Positions 1 to 7,301 of a DNA stretch of 64,000 nt are shown one piece after another. The number at the start of each line of letters is the position of its first letter. The first letter of the stretch is position 1. Location of the stretch: positions 1,178,001-1,242,000 of the forward strand of contig NZ_CP126247.1 of assembly GCF_030142155.1 (NCBI RefSeq), written 5' to 3'. The stretch is from Arthrobacter sp. zg-Y820 (GTDB lineage Bacteria; Actinomycetota; Actinomycetes; Actinomycetales; Micrococcaceae). Below the pieces are notes generated by a model. It was not told where the DNA came from and ran no database searches. It saw only the letters and a list, made by a program, of their open reading frames with translations. The position numbers and the translations under genes are program-made.

Positions 1-467
1 CGGACCCGCGGGATCCCGCCGCACGGATGGAACGGCAGGCGCTGGAGGTGGCGCTGCAGCAGCCGGGCCTGCTGGATGAGGGGCAGTGGGAGCGCTTCAA
101 GGCCGCCCGCTTCTCCGTGCCGGCCTACCTGGCGGTGCACAACGCGATCATTGCCGCCGGCCACGCCGGCACCGCACCGGCGCAGTGGGTGGAACAGGTC
201 CGCCAGGAGCTGCCTGACACGCTGCGGGATTTCGTCAGCGAGCTCGCGGTGACTCCGCTGCATGCCCGCGACAACGACGCCCTGGCGCGCTACTGCCGGG
301 ACATCCTGAATCGGCTCTTTGAACTGCAGGTGACCCATTTGAAGGCCGAGAAGCTGGGCCAGCTGCAGCGCCTGGACCCCAACGCCGATCCGGCCCTGTT
401 CCAACAGCTGAACCGTGACCTGATGGAGCTGGAGATGCAGCGCCGGGCACTGCGGGGGGACCAGTAG
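1..467 (+). CDS. dnaG: DNA primase DnaG, C-terminal part (5' end outside window)
   Basis: The reading frame is open from the first bases and stops at 465-467, so this is the 3' end of a longer gene; the ATG at 27 is internal. The visible part (about 155 residues) is an alpha-helical, Glu/Gln/Leu-rich segment ending in a long amphipathic helix rich in ELEMQRR-type sequence. It resembles the C-terminal helicase-binding region of bacterial primases, which contacts DnaB at the replication fork. The catalytic zinc-finger and TOPRIM domains would lie upstream and cannot be checked. Location beside tRNA-Asn genes is compatible with actinobacterial dnaG. Confidence 0.75.
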   Translation, partial: DPRDPAARMERQALEVALQQPGLLDEGQWERFKAARFSVPAYLAVHNAIIAAGHAGTAPAQWVEQVRQELPDTLRDFVSELAVTPLHARDNDALARYCRDILNRLFELQVTHLKAEKLGQLQRLDPNADPALFQQLNRDLMELEMQRRALRGDQ

Positions 468-552
468 GCGCGGCCGCGGGGCGGGAAAAAATCCCCGCCG
501 GCGCACCGATTTCGCTTCCCTGCGAAACCTCTGTAGAGTAGGACACGCGCTT

Positions 553-625
553 TCCTCCGTAGCTCAATTGGCAGAGCATTCGACTGTTAATCGAAGGGTT
601 ACTGGTTCAAGTCCAGTCGGAGGAG
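553..625 (+). tRNA. tRNA-Asn (GUU), copy 1
   Basis: Cloverleaf: a 7-bp acceptor stem (553-559 with 618-624), an anticodon arm with loop CTGTTAA (anticodon GTT), and a T arm ACTGG-TTCAAGT-CCAGT. The discriminator is G625 and CCA is not encoded. The sequence is identical over all 73 nt to the copy at 959-1031. A -10-like TAGAGT lies just upstream. Confidence 0.96.
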
Positions 626-632
626 CAAAAGA

Positions 633-678
633 ATGAGGCTCTGACTTGGCATTATGCCGGTCAGGGCCTCATTTGTTT
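633..678 (+). terminator. Rho-independent terminator of tRNA-Asn copy 1
   Basis: Arms 633-645 and 660-672 pair over 13 bp with one T-G wobble, enclosing a small inner GGCA/TGCC stem. TTGTTT follows. It ends the first tRNA transcript, so the two tRNA genes are probably transcribed separately. Confidence 0.75.
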
Positions 679-771
679 CCCGGGCCAAGCCCGTCTCGGG
701 TGCTCATCCGGCGCCGTTCCGGGAGGAATCGACCGTTGTGGGAAATCCCTGCCACTGCGGACCGGCAGCAG

Positions 772-829
772 AATCCCAAAGAGGCGGCAGAAATCCCGAA
801 GCGGCGGCGGAATCCCGAAGCGGCGGCGG
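772..829 (+). repeat. Three-copy 19-20 bp tandem repeat between the tRNA-Asn genes
   Basis: The 333-nt gap between the two tRNA genes holds the terminator above, this repeat and the second tRNA's promoter; I see no gene in it. Units begin at 772, 792 and 811 and read AATCCC(A/G)AAG(A/C)GGCGGC. The last two units are identical at 19 bp; the first differs at a few positions and is 20 bp. Function unknown; slippage is the simplest explanation. Confidence 0.8.
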
Positions 830-939
830 AAATTTCAAAACCCGCAGGGACCAGCGTGTGCCGCGGGGCCGCGGAGTGGCGGGCCGAAAGTGAGAGCCTG
901 AACACATGGAAACCGTGCGCGGGCACTCCGAAAAGCCTG

Positions 940-945
940 TATAGT
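940..945 (+). promoter_or_regulatory. -10 element of tRNA-Asn copy 2
   Basis: TATAGT lies 13 nt before the tRNA and corresponds to TAGAGT before copy 1. The stretch between -10 and the tRNA is similar in both copies (CGCGCTTTCCTCCG). No convincing -35 hexamer is visible. Confidence 0.5.
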
Positions 946-958
946 AGAACTCGCGCTT

Positions 959-1031
959 TCCTCCGTAGCTCAATTGGCAGAGCATTCGACTGTTAATCGA
1001 AGGGTTACTGGTTCAAGTCCAGTCGGAGGAG
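959..1031 (+). tRNA. tRNA-Asn (GUU), copy 2
   Basis: Identical in all 73 nt to copy 1, with the same acceptor, anticodon (GTT) and T arms. It is followed directly by its own strong terminator. Two identical tRNA-Asn genes about 400 bp apart suggest recent duplication or gene conversion. Confidence 0.96.
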
Positions 1032-1039
1032 CAAACAGG

Positions 1040-1080
1040 CTCCCCGGCCAGCATCACTGCTGGCCGGGGAGTCTTTTTTT
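1040..1080 (+). terminator. Strong Rho-independent terminator after tRNA-Asn copy 2
   Basis: A perfect 14-bp GC-rich stem (1040-1053 with 1058-1071), loop TCAC, then TCTTTTTTT. Confidence 0.92.
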
Positions 1081-1437
1081 GACCTTTTTCCGGCGGCACG
1101 CCCGGCATCCGAGTGACGTCCGGCACTCCCGTGACACCGCGGAAGCGCGCTGACCGACACGCAGGTGCGGCGCCCGCTGCAGCGATGGCTGCCGCCGTCG
1201 TGCGCCAGGCGCGCCGCCCGGACGCAGCCCGCCGCCGCGAACTGGCGGCGCAGCAACGGCTGGCAGCAGGCCTCCGCCCGCAATCCGGCGCAGGCCTGCT
1301 GTTTCTTTCCAGCCCCTCTTGTCTGCTCCCCGGCTTACGTGTTCCCTCCGCCGCCCGTCGTGCCTAGGGTTATGCGTAGGATTACTAGGTTTGGGGCGGA
1401 ACTTTCAAATAACCAACGAGAGACAGAGGATCCTTCC
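1081..1437. other. Intergenic leader region before the sugar porter
   Basis: These 357 nt contain no gene I can support. Open frames here are Arg/Ala-rich and resemble no family. The last 100 nt turn AT-richer and hold TAGGGTTAT and TAGGATTAC, either of which could be a -10 region for the downstream permease. Confidence 0.4.
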
Positions 1438-2874
1438 ATGGGCGCGAGCCAACCAAGGCCTAATCCGGGCGAGTCCGAGAAGGTGGCCCATCCATTCAAG
1501 GTGATTGCAGTCACCGTTGCGGCGGCTGTGGGCGGTCTGCTCTTCGGCTTTGACACTGCCGTCATCAACGGCGCAGTGGACGCCATTGGCGAAGAATTTA
1601 CGCTTACTCCCGGCGTGCTGGGCTTCACCGTCGCCATCACCCTGCTGGGCTGCGCCGTCGGCGCCTGGTTCGCCGGGCAACTCGCCGACCGCCTGGGCCG
1701 CAAGAAAGTCATGGTCGGCGCCGCGGTGCTGTTCGCCGCCAACTCGATCGGGTCGGCCTACGCCTTCAGCGAGTGGGACCTGATGTGGTGGCGTCTGGTC
1801 GGCGGCCTCGCCATCGGAACCGCGTCGGTGATCGCCCCGGGGTACATTGCCGAAGTCGCGCCCAACAAATGGCGCGGCGCCCTGGGGTCCGTCCAGCAGT
1901 TGGCGATTACCCTGGGCATCTTTGCAGCGCTGCTCTCCGACGCGTTCCTGGCCAATTCTGCCGGCAGCGCCCTGGGCGAGCTGTGGTGGGGGCTGGCCGC
2001 ATGGCGCTGGATGCTCCTGGTCGGCGTGTTCCCGGCCATCGTTTACGGTGTCCTGGCGCTCACCATCCCGGAGTCTCCGCAGTATCTGGTCCGCCAGAAC
2101 CGTGATGAAGATGCCGCCAAGGTGCTCCGCACCGTCTCCGGCGTGGTGGACACCGACCTGAAGATCCGCCAGATCCGCGAGAGCTTCAAGAGCAAAAAGC
2201 CCACGTTCAAGGACCTGCGCGGCCCGAAGTTCGGCCTGCAGCCCATCCTGTGGGTGGGCATGGCCATTGCCGCCTTCCAGCAGCTCGTCGGCATCAACGC
2301 GATCTTCTACTACTCCACCACGCTGTGGCAGTCGGTGGGCTTCAGCGAAAGCGACTCGTTCACGACGTCGGTCATCACCTCGATCATCAACGTGCTCATG
2401 ACCATCGTGGCCATTGCCTTCGTCGACCGGATCGGCCGCCGCAAGCTGCTCATGATCGGCTCGGCGGGGATGTTCGTGGGCCTGCTGATGGCGACGGTCT
2501 CGTTCTCGCAGGCCGAGGGCATGGGCGACGACGTCGCGCTGCCCGGCATCTGGGGCCCGGTTGCCCTGGTCGGCGCAAACCTGTTCGTGATCTTCTTCGC
2601 CGCGACGTGGGGTCCGGTCATGTGGGTCACCCTGGGCGAGGTTTTCCCGAACAACATCCGCTCCCTGGCCCTGGGCCTGGGTGCGATGGTCAACTGGATT
2701 TTCAATTTCATCGTCACCCTGTCCTTCCCGTGGGTGAGCGATAACTTCGGAGTCTGGATCATGTACGCCATCTTCACGATCTTCTCCGTGCTTTCCTTCT
2801 GGTTCGTCAAGACCAAACTGCCCGAATTCTCCGGGCGCGCACTGGAGGACCGCGAAGGCCTGGAAACCCCGTAG
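1438..2874 (+). CDS. Sugar porter family MFS transporter
   Basis: A 478-residue, 12-helix permease, a usual length for proton-coupled sugar/polyol importers of the major facilitator superfamily. Sugar-porter signatures are present in order: GLLFGFDTAVI in helix 1, DRLGRKK after helix 2 (about residues 83-90), PESPQYL at the end of the first half (about 210), QQLVGIN (about 280) and DRIGRRK (about 328). The substrate cannot be told; homologues carry xylose, arabinose, glucose or inositol. The ATG at 1438 is preceded by AGAGGA; the frame is open upstream but that part shows no homology. The gene stands alone between a tRNA terminator and an envelope operon. Confidence 0.88.
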   Translation: MGASQPRPNPGESEKVAHPFKVIAVTVAAAVGGLLFGFDTAVINGAVDAIGEEFTLTPGVLGFTVAITLLGCAVGAWFAGQLADRLGRKKVMVGAAVLFAANSIGSAYAFSEWDLMWWRLVGGLAIGTASVIAPGYIAEVAPNKWRGALGSVQQLAITLGIFAALLSDAFLANSAGSALGELWWGLAAWRWMLLVGVFPAIVYGVLALTIPESPQYLVRQNRDEDAAKVLRTVSGVVDTDLKIRQIRESFKSKKPTFKDLRGPKFGLQPILWVGMAIAAFQQLVGINAIFYYSTTLWQSVGFSESDSFTTSVITSIINVLMTIVAIAFVDRIGRRKLLMIGSAGMFVGLLMATVSFSQAEGMGDDVALPGIWGPVALVGANLFVIFFAATWGPVMWVTLGEVFPNNIRSLALGLGAMVNWIFNFIVTLSFPWVSDNFGVWIMYAIFTIFSVLSFWFVKTKLPEFSGRALEDREGLETP

Positions 2875-2972
2875 CGGCCCGGTACACCTGTTCACAGTGT
2901 GAAACGTGAGGAGAATGGTAATTTTGGATAATGGCAACGGCGAACAGTAATCAGGGGATGGAGGCAGGGCGC

Positions 2973-3764
2973 ATGAATCGCTCCGCTAGCACACGAAGGA
3001 CCGCAGGGAATTCGTCATTGGTGGGCCTGGCGAAGGTGATGGCCCGGTTGACCCCCCGCCAGCTGAATGACGAATTCGCGCTGGCCACTGCCGAGATGAA
3101 GCAGAAGGGCATCAAGGCGGGGGTCGCTGCGGCGTTTCTCGTCGTTGCACTGCTCTTTATCGCAGGCCTGGCCATCGCGCTGATTGTCGCCGCGATCCTG
3201 GGTTTGGCCACCGTGATGCCGGGTTGGCTTGCTGCCCTGCTGGTGGCCCTGCTGTTCCTGGTTATCGCCGCAGTGGGAGGCTTGATCGGCGTCAACCGGT
3301 TCAAGAAGACACTGCCGCTGCTGCCCGAGGAAGCCATCTACGGGCTGCGCTACGACCTCGGTGTCCTGAAGGAAGGCCGCAGCTTTGATCCGGCAACGCT
3401 GGAGAAGAAGCCGAAGGAGCCGAAGGACAAGGACAAAGACAAGAAGAAGAAAGAGCAGGCGGAGGACGGGCCGAAGCCGGCAACGCCCGAGGAGCTGCGG
3501 ACCCGCGCCCGGCAGCGGCGCGAACACATCGCCGCCGTCCGCGACGGGCTGGGCGAAAAAGTTGACGTCAAGACGCAGATCAACGAGCTCAAGGCCCGCC
3601 GGGCCCGCCAGCAGCGCACCTCGGACACCGCAGGGCAGGGTGACGGGCCCTCCGCGGCCGACGACATCCTGGCCATGATCAAGGAGCGGTGGCAGCCCCT
3701 GACCGTCCTGGCGGCCTCGCTGCTGGCCATGGCCATCATGATCCGCAGGCTCGCCTCCAAGTAG
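2973..3764 (+). CDS. Holin-like (DUF1469) membrane protein with C-terminal DUF3618-like domain
   Basis: The protein has about 263 residues. The N-terminal half has an amphipathic helix followed by two close transmembrane helices (about residues 50-110), the layout of the phage-holin-3_6/DUF1469 family. A Lys/Glu/Asp-rich linker follows. Then comes TPEELRTRARQRREHIAAV..VDVKTQI, like the actinobacterial DUF3618 helix, and a final transmembrane helix at the C-terminus. These modules are often separate proteins, so this looks like a fusion. No phage genes are nearby, so a lysis role is unlikely; an envelope-associated role is inferred. The ATG at 2973 has GGAGG 8 nt upstream; in-frame ATGs at 2931 and 2958 have weaker sites. 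Confidence 0.72.
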   Translation: MNRSASTRRTAGNSSLVGLAKVMARLTPRQLNDEFALATAEMKQKGIKAGVAAAFLVVALLFIAGLAIALIVAAILGLATVMPGWLAALLVALLFLVIAAVGGLIGVNRFKKTLPLLPEEAIYGLRYDLGVLKEGRSFDPATLEKKPKEPKDKDKDKKKKEQAEDGPKPATPEELRTRARQRREHIAAVRDGLGEKVDVKTQINELKARRARQQRTSDTAGQGDGPSAADDILAMIKERWQPLTVLAASLLAMAIMIRRLASK

Positions 3765-3795
3765 GTCCCGCCATCGCTGACAGGGGGAGTGGACC

Positions 3796-4416
3796 GTGAT
3801 CAGGTTGATCGGTGCAGGAACACGTCCGGGCCGTGAGCTAACGGTCCTGGACACTTTCTGGACGATTCCCAACCTGATCACGGTCCTCCGTTTTCTGGGG
3901 GTCCCGCTCTTCCTGGCGTTCATCCTTCGGGAGGACTACGGCCCGGCCTTCCTCACCCTCGTGATCGTGGGTTCCACCGACTGGGTGGACGGCTACCTGG
4001 CCCGCCGCTTGGACCAGGTGTCCCGGGTGGGGCAGTGGCTGGATCCGGTCGCGGACCGGTTGGCCCTGATCGTCGTCGCGGTGACCTTCGTGGTGCAGGG
4101 CATCGCACCGGCATGGCTGGTCCTGACCATCGTGATTCCCGATGCCATTCTGATCCTCAACGCGCTGGTGCTCTTTCACGGCAACCCCAACCTTCCGGTC
4201 AGCAACGTCGGGAAAATCCGGACGGCGCTGCTGCTGCTGGGGGCGCCGCTCCTGCTGCTGCAGCGGGTGCCCGGATTCGACTATGCCTGGCTGTTCACCG
4301 CAGGAAACGCCGTGCTGCTGCTGGGCTGCGCGGGGCACATCATTGCAGCGGTCGGATATCTGCGGGCCTTGTGGCATAAACATGCCCGGCTGCGCAGTGC
4401 GGCCGGGAACGGCTGA
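3796..4416 (+). CDS. CDP-alcohol phosphatidyltransferase family protein
   Basis: A 206-residue integral membrane enzyme with the complete CDP-alcohol motif D-G-x2-A-R-x8-G-x3-D-x3-D at about residues 65-87 (DGYLARR then GQWLDPVADR). Such enzymes swap CMP of a CDP-alcohol for another alcohol in phospholipid synthesis; phosphatidylglycerophosphate synthase, cardiolipin synthase and phosphatidylinositol-phosphate synthase share the fold, and this sequence does not settle which. The start is GTG at 3796 with GGGGGAG upstream. The stop overlaps the next start (TGATG), so translation is probably coupled to the DMT permease. Confidence 0.86.
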   Translation: MIRLIGAGTRPGRELTVLDTFWTIPNLITVLRFLGVPLFLAFILREDYGPAFLTLVIVGSTDWVDGYLARRLDQVSRVGQWLDPVADRLALIVVAVTFVVQGIAPAWLVLTIVIPDAILILNALVLFHGNPNLPVSNVGKIRTALLLLGAPLLLLQRVPGFDYAWLFTAGNAVLLLGCAGHIIAAVGYLRALWHKHARLRSAAGNG

Positions 4417-5357
4417 TGGTTGGTTTAGCCATTGTCTGCGCCCTGGCCAGCGCGGTGTTCCTGGCCTTCGGGGCCCAGCGCCAGGGGAGCGCGGTCAGTG
4501 CCGACACCGGCGGGCTGGACCTCAATTCGTCGCAGCTGCTGCGGCTGCTGCGCAATCCGCGCTGGCTGCTGGGACTTCTCCTGCTCGCGGTGGGCATGGC
4601 CCTGAACGTGGCGGCGCTGGCCATGGCTCCGCTGACTGTGGTGCAGCCGATCGGCTCCATCGCCCTGGTCATCACCACCATCGTCAATTCCCGGGACCAG
4701 GGCCTGCGGATGAACCGCATCACCGTCGTCTCCATCGTGGCCTGCGTCCTCGGCAGCGCGCTCTTTGTCTCCCTCGCCGTCGGCGTTACGCGTGATCCCG
4801 GCGAGGTCCAGCCGGCGCAGGAACTGACCATCGTCCTGATTCTGGCCGTTGTGGTGGTGTTCTTCGGCACACTCAACGTCCTCTTCGGGCGGAAAATCGG
4901 TGCCATCGGATTCATCGTGGGTGCCGGGGTCCTCTACGGGTTCGTCGCGGTCCTGACCAAAGTCATCACCGGCGACCTGCTGAACCCCAACGGCCGCTTC
5001 CTGCTCAATGTCCCCTGGTACACCGTCGTCGGCATAGTGGTGGCCGCGGGACTGGGCGCCTGGTTCGTTCAAAGCGCCTACTCCAGCGGTCCGCCCGATC
5101 TGGTGATCGCCGGTCTGACCGTGATCGATCCGATGGTCGGCATCGCCATCGGCATCGGCGTCCTCCACGAGCTGCGGCCGGATGTACCCGCCGTGGCGGC
5201 AGTTGCCATGGGGGTGGCAGCTTTGATTGCTATCGTGGGGGTCGTTGCGCTCTCCCGTTATCACCCGGATGTTATCCAGCGGCGGGCAGAGGCACGGCAC
5301 CGGCAAAAGCAGGCCGCCGAGAAAACGTCTAAAGACCAAAAGAGGGACTCCCTGTGA
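4416..5357 (+). CDS. DMT-superfamily membrane transporter
   Basis: A 313-residue protein with about nine to ten hydrophobic helices in two halves, Gly/Ala/Val rich, and a charged C-terminal tail (RHRQKQ, KTSKDQKRD). The pattern fits the drug/metabolite (EamA/NIPA-like) superfamily; the substrate is unknown. It overlaps the CDP-alcohol enzyme by 1 nt and the glycosyltransferase by 4 nt (GTGA), so the three are one operon. In that setting a lipid-linked or sugar-linked substrate is plausible, but this is inference from position only. Confidence 0.72.
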   Translation: MVGLAIVCALASAVFLAFGAQRQGSAVSADTGGLDLNSSQLLRLLRNPRWLLGLLLLAVGMALNVAALAMAPLTVVQPIGSIALVITTIVNSRDQGLRMNRITVVSIVACVLGSALFVSLAVGVTRDPGEVQPAQELTIVLILAVVVVFFGTLNVLFGRKIGAIGFIVGAGVLYGFVAVLTKVITGDLLNPNGRFLLNVPWYTVVGIVVAAGLGAWFVQSAYSSGPPDLVIAGLTVIDPMVGIAIGIGVLHELRPDVPAVAAVAMGVAALIAIVGVVALSRYHPDVIQRRAEARHRQKQAAEKTSKDQKRDSL

Positions 5358-6550
5358 CCGACGCAACGGCCGATAAACCGCTGACGATCCTCATTGCCTG
5401 CGACACCTATCCGCCGCACCTGAACGGGGCGGCGCAGTTCGGCTACCGGCTGGCGCGGGGAATGAACGGGCGGGGCCATGACGTGCACGTGCTGGCACCC
5501 AACGACGTCGACGGCGGCAGCCGCTCCGACCTCGACGGCGAGTGGCCGGTGCACCGCCTGCGGTCGCACGGCGTGCCGACCCACGACTACTGGCGCATCT
5601 GCCTGCCGTGGGAGATCAAGAAGGAAATCAGCCTGCTCTTTGACCGGGTGCAGCCCGACGTCGTGCACATCCAGTGCCACTACATGGTGGGGGAGTACAC
5701 CCTGTACGAGGCCGAGAAGCGCGGCATCCGGGTCATCGCCACGAACCACTTCATGCCCGCAAACCTGGATCCCTTCCTGCCGTTTCCCCGGTGGCTGAAG
5801 GACATCGTGGCCAAGAACTCCTGGAAGGACATGGGCAAGGTCATGGGCCGCGCGGCCGTGGTCACCACGCCCACGCCGCTGGCCGCGAAGGCCATGCACG
5901 CCCATGCCTTCCTGCCCGATGTCCTGCCGCTGTCCAACGGCATCGACGCCTCGGTCTACGAACTGCAGCCGGGCGAGTCCGACGAACGGCACGACCATCC
6001 GACGGTCCTGTTCGTCGGCCGCCTGGCCGAAGAGAAGCACGTGGACGTAATGATCGACGCCGTGGCCAAGGCGCCGGCGCACCTGAACGTTCACGCCGAA
6101 ATCATCGGCGGCGGCGAAGTCAAGGCCAGCCTGCAGGCGCAGGTGAAGCGGCTCGGCCTGGCCGACCGCGTCGTTTTCCGCGGCCTGGTGTCCGACGAGG
6201 AACTGCGCCGGGCCTATCAGCGGGCCGACGTGTTCGTGATGCCGGGAACCGCCGAACTGCAGTCCCTGGTGACGCTGGAAGCCATGTCCGCGTCCACTCC
6301 GGTGCTGCTGGCCGATGCCATGGCCCTGCCGCACCTGGTGGATCCGGGTAAGAACGGCTACCTGTTCGCTCCGGGCAACAGCGATGAGCTCAGCGAACGG
6401 CTCACCGAGATCCTGCAGCTGGACACCGAGGCACGCGCCGAGATGGGTGCCCGCAGCAGGGCCATGGTGGAACGGCACAGCCTGGACGCCACCCTGCAGA
6501 CCTTCGAGGATTTGTACCACGGACGGCCGGTCACGCAGGGAACCATCTAG
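5354..6550 (+). CDS. GT4-family glycosyltransferase
   Basis: A 398-residue GT-B enzyme. The N-terminal domain opens with the acceptor-side loop CDTYPPHLNGAAQFGYRLA. The C-terminal domain has the VLFVGRLAEEKHVD strand-turn and an E-x7-E nucleotide-sugar motif (ELQSLVTLE, about residues 300-308). That form of the motif resembles diacylglycerol glycosyltransferases, and with a CDP-alcohol enzyme two genes upstream a glycolipid mannosyl- or glucosyltransferase is the favoured guess. Soluble or peripheral; no transmembrane segment. The GTG start overlaps the preceding stop. It is the last gene of the operon. Confidence 0.85.
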   Translation: MTDATADKPLTILIACDTYPPHLNGAAQFGYRLARGMNGRGHDVHVLAPNDVDGGSRSDLDGEWPVHRLRSHGVPTHDYWRICLPWEIKKEISLLFDRVQPDVVHIQCHYMVGEYTLYEAEKRGIRVIATNHFMPANLDPFLPFPRWLKDIVAKNSWKDMGKVMGRAAVVTTPTPLAAKAMHAHAFLPDVLPLSNGIDASVYELQPGESDERHDHPTVLFVGRLAEEKHVDVMIDAVAKAPAHLNVHAEIIGGGEVKASLQAQVKRLGLADRVVFRGLVSDEELRRAYQRADVFVMPGTAELQSLVTLEAMSASTPVLLADAMALPHLVDPGKNGYLFAPGNSDELSERLTEILQLDTEARAEMGARSRAMVERHSLDATLQTFEDLYHGRPVTQGTI

Positions 6551-6693
6551 GTCGCTGTTTCCCCGAGCCTTCCCGTGTCATCCCCCGTGTCTTCCCCCGC
6601 GTCTTCCCGTGCCGCCAATTGGCGGCACGGGCGCGGCTGCCACTAGGATGTTTCTATTGTGCTCCTCGGTGTTTGCGCGCAGAGGAGCGTCTT

Positions 6694-6767
6694 GGGGCTG
6701 TAGCTCAGCTGGTCAGAGCAGCGGACTCATAATCCGTGGGTCGTGGGTTCAAGCCCCACCAGCCCTA
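6694..6767 (+). tRNA. tRNA with CAU anticodon (elongator Met or Ile2)
   Basis: Acceptor GGGGCTG pairs with CAGCCCT (the first pair is G-U). The anticodon arm has loop CTCATAA with anticodon CAT (6728-6730), and the T arm is GTGGG-TTCAAGC-CCCAC. Discriminator A6767, then CC but no encoded CCA. The anticodon alone cannot separate elongator tRNA-Met from lysidine-modified tRNA-Ile2. It is not the initiator: the anticodon stem lacks the three G-C pairs. Confidence 0.92.
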
Positions 6768-6816
6768 CCCTTGTGATGAGTCGAGACAGCGTTTACGGAT
6801 GAGTCACGACTCAGGT

Positions 6817-6851
6817 AACACCCCGGTCTTCGGACCGGGGTGTTTTCTTTT
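6817..6851 (+). terminator. Rho-independent terminator after the CAU tRNA
   Basis: A perfect 12-bp stem (6817-6828 with 6833-6844) with a TTCG tetraloop, then TTCTTTT. Confidence 0.88.
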
Positions 6852-6897
6852 GCCTGGCAGCAGCCGGTGCACGGAAAGAGCGACCGGCGACGACTCA

Positions 6898-7172
6898 AAC
6901 CCACCGTAGGTGCGCTCTCGGCGTGCGGCCGGTGGCGCCCCCCGTAGGTGCACTCTCGGCGTGCGGCGGGCGCCCAGTGTGCAGATATGGCGACTTCAGG
7001 GCGAGGATGGCCCGCTCAGTGTGCAGATATGGCGACCTCACGGCTTTGGAATCCGCCATATGTGCGCTTTCGGCGTGCGGCCGGCGGCGAAACCCACCAT
7101 AGGTGCACTCTCGGAGAGGGCCGCGTGCCCAGTGTGCAGATATGGCGACCTGGCCCATTCGGAGAGTGCGCC
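6898..7172. repeat. Intergenic array A of ~24-bp repeats in both orientations
   Basis: The 534-nt gap between the tRNA and the acyl-CoA dehydrogenase contains no gene but at least seven copies of one unit. Forward copies (6971-6993, 7015-7036, 7126-7149) share AGTGTGCAGATATGGCGAC. Reverse copies (6898-6923, 6938-6961, 7051-7075, 7091-7114) read as the complement of CGAGAGTGCACCTATGGTGG with small changes. A partial unit lies near 7160-7172. Spacing is irregular. The same family recurs in array B at 35.8-36.1 kb. The frame open through here in line with the downstream gene is an artefact of this repeat. Function unknown. Confidence 0.85.
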
Positions 7173-7222
7173 GGGGCTGGCCGCTCAGCCTTTTCTGCTC
7201 GGCCGCACGCGATGTTGTGCGA

Positions 7223-7244
7223 GATATTACTCGCGGGTAACATC
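7223..7244. promoter_or_regulatory. Imperfect 22-bp palindrome, candidate operator
   Basis: The core TTACTCGCGGGTAAC with flanks GATA/CATC pairs at 9 of 11 positions. It lies 58 bp before the acyl-CoA dehydrogenase start. Size and symmetry suit a TetR- or GntR-type dimer; the regulator is not identified. Confidence 0.5.
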
Positions 7245-7301
7245 AGTGAGACCGGCTTCACAGCCCGGGTCACTGATGACCAGCAGCGAAGGACATTTTT
7301 C

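Noticed and set aside
646..996. Open frames between the tRNA-Asn genes
   Set aside because: They run through a terminator, a tandem repeat and tRNA sequence, and are Arg/Pro-rich without homology.
1113..1367. 84-codon frame before the sugar porter
   Set aside because: Arg/Ala low-complexity, no ribosome site, no recognisable family.
2915..2950. Short leader ORF (11 codons) with GAGGAG before the holin-like gene
   Set aside because: No attenuator structure or stalling-type codon run; probably chance.
2973..3764. Prophage holin
   Set aside because: No endolysin, tail or integrase genes nearby; the DUF3618 fusion and envelope operon context point to a chromosomal membrane protein.
6694..6767. 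tRNA attachment site of an integrated element
   Set aside because: No integrase and no repeat of the tRNA 3' end elsewhere in the window.
6800..6813. TGAGTC-AC-GACTCA palindrome after the CAU tRNA
   Set aside because: Short, and lies between the tRNA and its terminator; no gene it could regulate.
6898..7172. CRISPR array
   Set aside because: Units occur in both orientations, vary in sequence and spacing, and no cas genes are present; the same holds for 35807-36140.
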